Positions 57,706 through 64,000 of a stretch of DNA of 64,000 nucleotides are shown piece by piece. Numbering within the stretch: position 1 is the first letter of the stretch; every line of letters begins with the position of its first letter. The stretch spans positions 190,724 to 254,723 of the forward strand of contig DAOUJQ010000012.1 in the NCBI GenBank assembly GCA_034422455.1. Direction: 5' to 3'. This stretch comes from UBA1127 sp034422455 (GTDB lineage: Bacteria > Chloroflexota > Dehalococcoidia > Lucifugimonadales > UBA1127). The translations under genes were made by a program, and so were the position numbers. The notes under the pieces were generated by a model. It did not search any database. It was not told the origin of the DNA and saw only the letters and a list, made by a program, of their open reading frames with translations.

Positions 57706-59004
57706 TTGGACCCTAACACGAAGCCCCGGCTGTTCTATGGCTGGTACGTCGTCTGGGCGATGATCCTGATCGGCGCGATAGTGATGGCGCTGGCCGGGCC
57801 CACCTATGGCCTCTTCATCGAACCAATGCGCGAGGAGCTCGGCTGGGACCGTGCGCTCTTCGGCTGGACGCAGACGATCTACCTGCTGACAGCGGGGGCC
57901 AGCGGGCTGTTCATCGGCCGGTTGATCGACCGCTACGGCGGCAGGGTATTGCTGGCCGTGGCCGGCGGCGTATGCGCAATAGTGCTGGGAAGCCTCGGCC
58001 TCTTCCACCCGTCCTGGTGGTTCGTCCTCGCGTTTCTCATCACGGGACTCATGGGAATCCACGGGCCCGCATCGCTGTACGGAGCACCCATCGTCTCCAA
58101 GTGGTTCGTCCGGAACCGAGCCCGCGCGCTGGGCATCCTCTCCATGGGAGCCCCCTTCGGCCTGCTCATCGGCTTTCCCGCCGTCCAGTGGGTGATCTCC
58201 ACCTACGGGTGGCGCGCGGGTTGGGTCACGCTGGGCATTGCGGGATTGGCGCTCATCGTCCCCATTTCCCTGCTCGTCCTGCGGCGGCAGCCGGAGGATA
58301 TGGGGCTCATGCCGGACGGCGACCCGCAACGTCAGGCGGTGGTTGGCGGCGGCGCCGCAGACCCGGAAGCACACCAGTGGACCAGGATCGAGGCCATCCG
58401 CACACCGGTGTTCTGGCAGCTGACGCTCTCCTTCTGCCTGTTCATGTTCTGCACAACCTCCATGGTCATCTTCCGGTTCCCCTACTTCGTCGACCGGGGC
58501 ATGGACCCCGGCCTCATGTCCGTGGCGGCAGGGACGGCGCAGATCGCACTGCTCCCTGGGGCCATCACGATGGGATGGCAGGTCAGGGTCGTGGGCCTGG
58601 AAAGGCTCTTTTCCCTGAACATGTTCATGATGGCAGGCTGCTTTGTGCTCACGCTTGCGGTGTCCAACGCCTTCATGATGTTCGTGGCGCTCTACATATG
58701 GGCCTGGGCCATCAACTCGTTGGGGGCGGGGCAGGGAATCATCTATGCCGCATACTTCGGACGGCGACATGCGGGCGCCGTCCGCGCCGTCGCGGTGACG
58801 ATGACGATGCTCTTCGCGGCGGTGGCGGGCCCGCTGACGGGATACGTCGCAGACAGCGGCGCGGGGTACGAGGCGGTCTGGTGGCCGTGCGTCGGCGTAC
58901 TCGTGGCGGCAGCCGCCCTGCTGGTGACATCGCGCGCACCGAGGCACAGCTCAGCGCAGGCGCAAGCAAGGGCTGCAGCGACATCCACGCCGGAGGCCAC
59001 ATAG
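57706..59004 (+). CDS. MFS transporter, monocarboxylate/oxalate-formate porter type
   Basis: The 432-residue 12-helix carrier has LFYGWYVVWAMILIGAIVMA near the N-terminus, SGLFIGRLIDRYGGRVLL (motif A), YGAPIVSKWFVRNRARALG and QPEDMGLMPDGD in the central loop. The TTG at 57706 is preferred because AAAGGAG lies ten bases before it; an ATG at 57661 without a ribosome-binding site would add 15 residues. Substrate is probably an organic acid. Confidence 0.85.
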   Translation: MDPNTKPRLFYGWYVVWAMILIGAIVMALAGPTYGLFIEPMREELGWDRALFGWTQTIYLLTAGASGLFIGRLIDRYGGRVLLAVAGGVCAIVLGSLGLFHPSWWFVLAFLITGLMGIHGPASLYGAPIVSKWFVRNRARALGILSMGAPFGLLIGFPAVQWVISTYGWRAGWVTLGIAGLALIVPISLLVLRRQPEDMGLMPDGDPQRQAVVGGGAADPEAHQWTRIEAIRTPVFWQLTLSFCLFMFCTTSMVIFRFPYFVDRGMDPGLMSVAAGTAQIALLPGAITMGWQVRVVGLERLFSLNMFMMAGCFVLTLAVSNAFMMFVALYIWAWAINSLGAGQGIIYAAYFGRRHAGAVRAVAVTMTMLFAAVAGPLTGYVADSGAGYEAVWWPCVGVLVAAAALLVTSRAPRHSSAQAQARAAATSTPEAT

Positions 59005-59028
59005 CCGCCAGTTGCGATTGCGCATTCC

Positions 59029-59037
59029 TGCTATAGG
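59029..59037 (+). promoter_or_regulatory. Candidate promoter of the amino-acid ABC operon
   Basis: TGCTATAGG, followed by a near-repeat TGGCTATAGG at 59041. It is about 200 bp before the SBP gene, leaving a long leader that contains a hairpin GTCGC-A-GGG...CCC-C-GCGAC (59111-59137). Confidence 0.35.
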
Positions 59038-59234
59038 TTCTGGCTATAGGTATTCCCCGGCATCGCCAGACAAGGCGGGCTTCGCAGAGCAGTCTGCAAA
59101 TATAAAAGCGGTCGCAGGGCAACAGTTTCCCCGCGACGAATGCATCAATAGCGCGGCCATCCCCTATTGCTTTTACCGAACGTTAACAGTAACTTCTAGC
59201 TGCGTTCAGCATAAGTGTTTACAGAGGAGGAGTG

Positions 59235-60353
59235 ATGAACCGCTACGGCAGACTGCTTTCGCTTTTTGCGGTAATGGCCGCAATGCTGGCCCTGATGGCC
59301 TTTGTTGCCTGTGAGTCCGAAGACGATGCCGACTCGGACGACGGCGAGGCAATGGAGGCCACGGGAGACCCCAGGGAGGACACCCTGCAGGTCATCCTGG
59401 ACCGCGGTTACATGATCTGCGGCATCAAGGCTGACACACCAGGATTCGGCGTGCTCAACCCTGACGGCAGCGCAGTTGGCAACGACGTTGAGTACTGCCA
59501 CGCGTTGGCAGCTGCCATCTTCGGTGACCCCAGCAAGGTAGAGTTCAAGGAAGCTACGTCGGGCAACCGGTTCGAGCTTCTGGCAGCCAAGGAAATCGAC
59601 GTGCTCATCCGCACCACCACCTGGACCGCCAGCCGGGACGCCGACCTGAACGTGGCGTTCGCTCCGACCACCTTCTACGACGGCGCCGGAATCATGGTGA
59701 AAGCCGGCAGCGGCGTGAACTCGGCCAGCGAGTTGGACGGCGCACTCATCTGCATCCTGGACGGCACGAGCACCCAGGGCGCAGTGTCCGACTACTTCGC
59801 GGAGCAGGGCCTGACTTACGAAGAGCTGACCTTCCAGGCCAACCCGGAGTTGCGGGCTGCCTTCATCAGCGACCAGTGCGACGGTTGGTCTTCCGACAAG
59901 TCGCAGCTTGGCGGCCACCAGTTCACGTTGAAGGCTGACGACGGCATCGACGCTGTCGTCCTGCCGGAAACGCTGTCCAAGGAGCCGCTGGGCCCCAGCG
60001 TCCGTGACTACGACTCCGAGTGGGAAGACGTGGTCCGCTGGGTGGTCAACGGCATGATCATCGCGGAGGAGCAGGGCGTGACGCAGGCCAACGTTGGTCA
60101 GATGGCGGCCAACCCGCCGAACAACACCGTCGCCCGCATGCTGGGCGTTGGATTCGACGGCGGCGCCGCGGCCAACCTGAACATCGGCCACGGCAGGATC
60201 CCGCAGACGTTCATGCAGGACGTCATCAAGGCCGTGGGCAACTACGGTGAAGCCTACACGCGCACCCTGGAGGCCGTGGGCCTGACCCGCGCCGGGTCAC
60301 TGAACGCCTCCTACGTCGACGGCGGACTGATTTACTCGCCGCCGATGCGGTAA
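59235..60353 (+). CDS. aapJ: General L-amino-acid ABC transporter substrate-binding protein
   Basis: The 372-residue lipoprotein has a hydrophobic signal ending in MAFVACES (lipobox-like), followed by an acidic linker (EDDADSDDGEAMEA), then a family-3 solute-binding domain: DTLQVILDRGYMICGIKADTPGFG, ATSGNRFELLAAKEIDVLIRTTTWT and DGTSTQGAVSDYFAEQGL. It matches AapJ/BztA, which bind many L-amino acids. ATG 59235 has GAGGAGG just before it. The next gene follows a strong hairpin. Confidence 0.92.
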   Translation: MNRYGRLLSLFAVMAAMLALMAFVACESEDDADSDDGEAMEATGDPREDTLQVILDRGYMICGIKADTPGFGVLNPDGSAVGNDVEYCHALAAAIFGDPSKVEFKEATSGNRFELLAAKEIDVLIRTTTWTASRDADLNVAFAPTTFYDGAGIMVKAGSGVNSASELDGALICILDGTSTQGAVSDYFAEQGLTYEELTFQANPELRAAFISDQCDGWSSDKSQLGGHQFTLKADDGIDAVVLPETLSKEPLGPSVRDYDSEWEDVVRWVVNGMIIAEEQGVTQANVGQMAANPPNNTVARMLGVGFDGGAAANLNIGHGRIPQTFMQDVIKAVGNYGEAYTRTLEAVGLTRAGSLNASYVDGGLIYSPPMR

Positions 60354-60373
60354 GGATTCAACAGGTTTACAAA

Positions 60374-60412
60374 GTTGACGCATGGCCCGTCTTGCGCGGG
60401 CCATGCGTCAAC
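60374..60412 (+). terminator. Perfect intergenic hairpin between SBP and permease genes
   Basis: GTTGACGCATGGCCCG (60374-60389) and CGGGCCATGCGTCAAC (60397-60412) form a 16-bp perfect stem with a 7-nt loop. A weak TATATTCT follows. It probably limits read-through and protects the 3' end of the SBP message, so that the binding protein is made in excess over the permeases. Confidence 0.8.
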
Positions 60413-60429
60413 TATATTCTGACCATGCG

Positions 60430-61602
60430 ATGAACGATCTTCTTAGCGCCATCTGGTACCGTGGGCGATCCCGTTCATTGGTCATCAACCTCGTCGTGGG
60501 GGCGATAGCGGCCTTTATCGCCGTCTACATCGTTTACTCCCTCGTGTCCAACCTCTTCGATTTCGACTTCCTCTTTGGGCCGTACGGCAGCCCGGACCGC
60601 AGCTCCATCCTCTCAGTGTTGGAAATCGAAGCCAGCGACCCCCGTTGGCTTGGCATGCTGAAGGGCGCCGGCAACACCATCTCCGTGGTCGTGTTCGCTA
60701 TTGCGCTGTCCTCACTCCTCGGGCTGCTCATCGGCGTTGCCCGGTTGTCCAGCAACCCGATCATCACGAGGCTGGGCAGGCTCTACGTGGAGACGTTCCG
60801 GAACCTCCCGCTGCTGCTCATCATGTTCTTCTTCGCGTTCGGCGCGTTCAGGGAGCTGCCCAAGCTGGGCGAGAAAGCGGGCATAGAGAACCTCATCTAC
60901 ATCAGCAACCGGGGCGTGGCTATTCCCTGGTTTCAAGGCAACCACGAGCTTTGGTGGTTGTGGCTCGTCGCGCTGGTCGTCGCAGTCGTAGTGGCGTGGC
61001 GCGTGCAACGAGTCAAGGCCCGGCGAGAGGCGTATACGGGTCTGAGCACCTACGCGAATACGTGGGGAGTCGGCGTCTTTGCCGCGATCGCGATCGTGTC
61101 ATATATCGCTCTGCTGTTCCCGGTCAACCTTTCGCTGCCCGAGGTGACACAGACGCAGGCGGGGTTCGACGTCTACAACCCGGACAAAGGCAACCACCTG
61201 GGCTTGGGGTACATCAGCGCGCTGGTGTCGCTCACGCTGTACTTCAGCGCGTTCATCGCTGAGATTGTGCGCGGATCCATCCAGGCGGTGCCGCGCGGGC
61301 AGGTGGAGGCATCGGCGTCGCTGGGGCTGACCACGTATCAGCGGTTCACCCTCATCGTCCTGCCGCAGGCGCTGCGGATCATGATCCCCTCGCTGAACAA
61401 CGAGTACCAGAACGCCAACAAGGACTCGACGCTGGCGCACGCAATCGCGTACGGCGAGATCGTGCTCATCTCCAACCGCATCGTGAACAACTCGGGCAAC
61501 CTGCTTCAGACCTACCTGTTCATCTTTGTGGTCTTTGTGCTGACCAACCTGATCATCTCCTTCATCATGAACACCATCAACAAGAACGTGCAGCTGAAAT
61601 GA
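60430..61602 (+). CDS. aapQ: Amino-acid ABC transporter permease
   Basis: The 390-residue membrane protein of the HisM/AapQ group has an N-terminal helix, LGLLIGVARLSSNPIITRLGRLYVETFRNLPLLL as the amphipathic and first core helices, a long insertion (about 160-260) with two extra helices, and the EAA loop AEIVRGSIQAVPRGQVEASASLGL. The insertion is typical of AapQ/BztB. It overlaps aapM by four bases (ATGA). Confidence 0.92.
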   Translation: MNDLLSAIWYRGRSRSLVINLVVGAIAAFIAVYIVYSLVSNLFDFDFLFGPYGSPDRSSILSVLEIEASDPRWLGMLKGAGNTISVVVFAIALSSLLGLLIGVARLSSNPIITRLGRLYVETFRNLPLLLIMFFFAFGAFRELPKLGEKAGIENLIYISNRGVAIPWFQGNHELWWLWLVALVVAVVVAWRVQRVKARREAYTGLSTYANTWGVGVFAAIAIVSYIALLFPVNLSLPEVTQTQAGFDVYNPDKGNHLGLGYISALVSLTLYFSAFIAEIVRGSIQAVPRGQVEASASLGLTTYQRFTLIVLPQALRIMIPSLNNEYQNANKDSTLAHAIAYGEIVLISNRIVNNSGNLLQTYLFIFVVFVLTNLIISFIMNTINKNVQLK

Positions 61603-62945
61603 CGACTATGATGGCGCCAAATCCGGGAGCTGTTGCCGAGCGCATTGCCTGGGCAAAGGCCAACCTGTTCAACACGCGGGGGAACACGGTTCTCAGCGTG
61701 GGGGCGATCGGGATTGGCGCCGTCCTGTTCTTCCTTGTCGTGCGGTTCGTCCTGTTCCAGGCCAACTGGGGCCTGGTGGCAATCAACAGAAAACTGTTCT
61801 TTTTCGGCAGCTATCCGGCGGAGGAGACCTACCGCATCTGGATTGCCATCTTCGTCGGCGCGGTCCTCATCTCGCTCACGTACGGCATCTGGGTGCGGCT
61901 GATGCGGCCGTACCTCATAGTCATCGGCGCGGCGGCCCTGATCATCCTGACGCTCGGGCTCGGGACCGACGCATACATCACCGAGGAACAGTTCACGAGC
62001 CAGATCGTGAGCAACGGGCAGACGGAGACCATCAGCGGCATCGACAAGACGTTGGTGTTCGAGCGGGGTTGGGCGCCGAGGTGGCTCCATGCATTCTCAC
62101 TGGGGCTGGCGGTGCCGTTCGGTTCATCGTGGCTGTTGATGGCGGCGCTGTTCGCGGCGATGGCGGCGGGAGCGTGGCTGGGCACGCGGATTGCGGGATG
62201 GCGGGAGAACCCCATCCTGCTGCAGCTCATGGGCGCGCTGTGGGTGCTCTACATCCCGTTTGTCGTGGTCCTGCAGATTGGCGTGCCAACCAACAACTGG
62301 GAAAGCGCGTTCCTGGACGTGCTCGTCTTCTCCGTGGGCGGATTCTTCTCGTTCATCCTCGGCCTGATGCTCGCGCTCGGCCGCAGCTCTCCCTTCGTGG
62401 CGATCAGAGTGGCCTCCGTTGGCTACATCGAGGTGGTGAGGGCCGCGCCGCTGCTGGTCTGGCTGCTCTTCGCGACGTTCCTGAAATCGGAGCTGGGGCC
62501 CGTCGGCGAGGCGTTCAGCAGCATCGACCTGGTGTTCCGGGTGATGTTCGTGTTCTCCTTCTTCGGAGCGGCCTACATTGCGGAGGTCATTCGCGGCGGG
62601 CTCGCGTCGGTGCCGCGAGGGCAGCGGGAGGCGGCGCAGGCCGTGGGGCTGCCGGTGTTCCACATGTACGCGCTGATCATCCTGCCGCAGGCGATCAAAG
62701 CCGTCATCCCGGCTATCATCGGCCGCTTCATCGCACTGTGGAAGGATACGGCGCTGCTGGCGGCAATCTCGATCGTGAACACGCTGGAGAAGGCGAAGAA
62801 GATCCTGGGCGGGCAGACGGACATCGCCGAGGGGGCTTTCTTCGAGATCTACATCATTGTCGGACTCGTGTACTGGGTGGTCTCATTCATGCTGTCCAAG
62901 CTGGGAGGCGCGGCTGAGGCGCGGCTGGGCGTGGGCAGGAGGTAG
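61599..62945 (+). CDS. aapM: Amino-acid ABC transporter permease
   Basis: The 448-residue partner permease has several additional N-terminal helices (residues 30-200), then the core with SPFVAIRVASVGYIEVVRAAPLLVW and the EAA loop AEVIRGGLASVPRGQREAAQAVGL. The soluble loop TEEQFTSQIVSNGQTETISG may face outside. It forms a heterodimer with AapQ. Confidence 0.92.
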   Translation: MTTMMAPNPGAVAERIAWAKANLFNTRGNTVLSVGAIGIGAVLFFLVVRFVLFQANWGLVAINRKLFFFGSYPAEETYRIWIAIFVGAVLISLTYGIWVRLMRPYLIVIGAAALIILTLGLGTDAYITEEQFTSQIVSNGQTETISGIDKTLVFERGWAPRWLHAFSLGLAVPFGSSWLLMAALFAAMAAGAWLGTRIAGWRENPILLQLMGALWVLYIPFVVVLQIGVPTNNWESAFLDVLVFSVGGFFSFILGLMLALGRSSPFVAIRVASVGYIEVVRAAPLLVWLLFATFLKSELGPVGEAFSSIDLVFRVMFVFSFFGAAYIAEVIRGGLASVPRGQREAAQAVGLPVFHMYALIILPQAIKAVIPAIIGRFIALWKDTALLAAISIVNTLEKAKKILGGQTDIAEGAFFEIYIIVGLVYWVVSFMLSKLGGAAEARLGVGRR

Positions 62946-62969
62946 CGGACACCGCGAAGGGGTGCAGCC

Positions 62970-63722
62970 ATGGCGAAGGGCAACGGCAAGGAAATGGTCC
63001 GGATGGAGAACGTGGTGAAGCGCTTCGGCAACTTCACGGCGCTCAACAAGGTCAGCATCTCCATCAGCGAGGGCGAGGTGGTCGTCATCATCGGCCCGTC
63101 GGGGTCGGGCAAGTCGACGCTGCTGCGCACCATCAACCAGCTGGAGCGGCACGACGCCGGCACCATCGCCGTAGACGGGATGGAAATCACGGACGACCTG
63201 CGCACGCTGACGAAGATCAGGACGGAAACAGGGATGGTCTTCCAGCAGTTCAACCTCTTCCCGCACCTGACGGTACTGCGCAACATCACGCTGGCGCCGC
63301 AGAAGGTGCGGCACATGCCGCAGCGGGATGCGGAGGAGCTGGCCTACCAGTTGTTGGAGCGCGTGGACATTTCCGAGCAGGCGGAGAAATTCCCAGGACA
63401 GCTGTCCGGCGGCCAGCAGCAGCGGGTAGCCATAGCCCGTGCGCTCGCCATGAGTCCGAAGCTGATGATGTTCGACGAGCCGACGTCGGCCCTGGACCCG
63501 GAGATGATCAACGAGGTGCTCAAGGTGATGGGCGAGCTGGCGGCTGACGGCATGACGATGATTTGCGTGACACACGAAATGGGCTTCGCGCGAAACGTGG
63601 CCGACCGGGTGGTCTTCATGGACGAGGGTGAAATCGTGGAAGTAAGCACCGCAGAAGATTTCTTCACGAGTCCGAAGGAAGAGCGCACACGGATGTTCCT
63701 GGACCAGATCCTGACGCACTAG
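62970..63722 (+). CDS. aapP: Amino-acid ABC transporter ATP-binding protein
   Basis: The 250-residue ATPase of the polar amino-acid uptake family (GlnQ/HisP) has Walker A GPSGSGKSTLLRT, Q-loop GMVFQQFNLFPH, signature LSGGQQQRVAIARAL, Walker B LMMFDEPTSALDPEM and H-loop VTHEMGF. It closes the aapJQMP operon, 24 bp after aapM. Confidence 0.96.
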   Translation: MAKGNGKEMVRMENVVKRFGNFTALNKVSISISEGEVVVIIGPSGSGKSTLLRTINQLERHDAGTIAVDGMEITDDLRTLTKIRTETGMVFQQFNLFPHLTVLRNITLAPQKVRHMPQRDAEELAYQLLERVDISEQAEKFPGQLSGGQQQRVAIARALAMSPKLMMFDEPTSALDPEMINEVLKVMGELAADGMTMICVTHEMGFARNVADRVVFMDEGEIVEVSTAEDFFTSPKEERTRMFLDQILTH

Positions 63723-63843
63723 CGCACCGGCGCGTCTCCGTGCTCTCGTTGACGAGCGAATCAACGGCTGCTGTAATTGAGTGAAGGGGCGTTCACACCT
63801 GCGCGTCGCGATTCGCCGAATTCCATCGCTCATAGCGTCGCAT

Positions 63844-63919
<76 letters not shown>

Positions 63920-64000
63920 CAGTGCACTGAAACAAGTACCATCTTCGAGCTTTGGCTGGGAGGCCTTGGACGGCCCGAGTGATGAATTCGAGCCTTCTTG

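Overview
The window is GC-rich, almost entirely coding bacterial chromosome. Its core gene set and gene order, together with some accessory genes, point to a Chloroflexota bacterium, most likely of the Dehalococcoidia/SAR202 kind. The indications are the block rpsB-tsf-pyrH-frr-uppS-cdsA-dxr-rseP-ispG-proS, a short IF-2, MEP-pathway isoprenoid genes, a cytoplasmic protein resembling reductive dehalogenases, several MFS exporters, amidohydrolases, and short GC-rich intergenic palindromes. This placement is inference; there is no rRNA gene in the window to settle it.

Layout. 1-3.9 kb: ylxR-infB-rbfA-truB translation/ribosome-maturation cluster, interrupted by a low-GC PD-(D/E)XK-like gene. 4.1-5.1 kb: reductive-dehalogenase-like Fe-S protein. 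5.1-6 kb: repeat-rich spacer. 6-10.3 kb: glycosyltransferase, galE, a 50-codon gene and an RNase II/R-family exonuclease. 10.9-13.9 kb (minus): hypothetical gene and ccmABC plus a CcmD-like gene for haem export. 14-18.2 kb: speD-speE, metG and a polyprenyl diphosphate synthase. 18.5-21.1 kb (minus): higBA, a small membrane protein, lipA and a lipoprotein. 21.3-27.8 kb: gltX, pfk, a second toxin-antitoxin pair, a PNPOx-like protein, pepA and vapBC. 27.8-38.9 kb: translation, lipid and isoprenoid core operon, hup and proS. 39-45.2 kb: MFS exporter, thiol dioxygenase, four-domain rhodanese, cupin-like protein, MetF-like protein and aldo/keto reductase. 45.3-47.6 kb: lone HigA, HEPN-MNT pair, CMD-family protein, acetyltransferase. 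47.6-51.4 kb (minus): a low-GC zinc-ribbon protein and two amidohydrolases. 52.4-59 kb: an LprG-like lipoprotein with its MFS partner, a DUF192 lipoprotein and two MCT-like MFS carriers. 59.2-63.7 kb: a general L-amino-acid ABC transporter (SBP, two permeases, ATPase). 63.8 kb: tRNA-Ala(TGC).

How the genes work together. The core serves translation (IF-2, RbfA, TruB, S2, EF-Ts, RRF, Met/Glu/Pro-tRNA synthetases) and the making of polyprenyl carriers and phospholipid precursors (Dxr, IspG, UppS, CdsA, polyprenyl synthase). The accessory parts concern thiol/sulfane-sulfur oxidation, lipid or drug export, and amino-acid uptake. At least four toxin-antitoxin modules lie between them.

The most unusual non-coding signal is a family of about 120-bp elements with inverted-repeat ends and a conserved internal hairpin. 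It occurs at least four times (10.5, 35.1, 51.6 and 52.1 kb), together with many short REP-like palindromes. Several promoters carry an extended -10 of the form TGCTA...T. The most attractive protein-level observation is the LprG-MFS pair, which mirrors the mycobacterial LprG-Rv1410 lipid-export locus.
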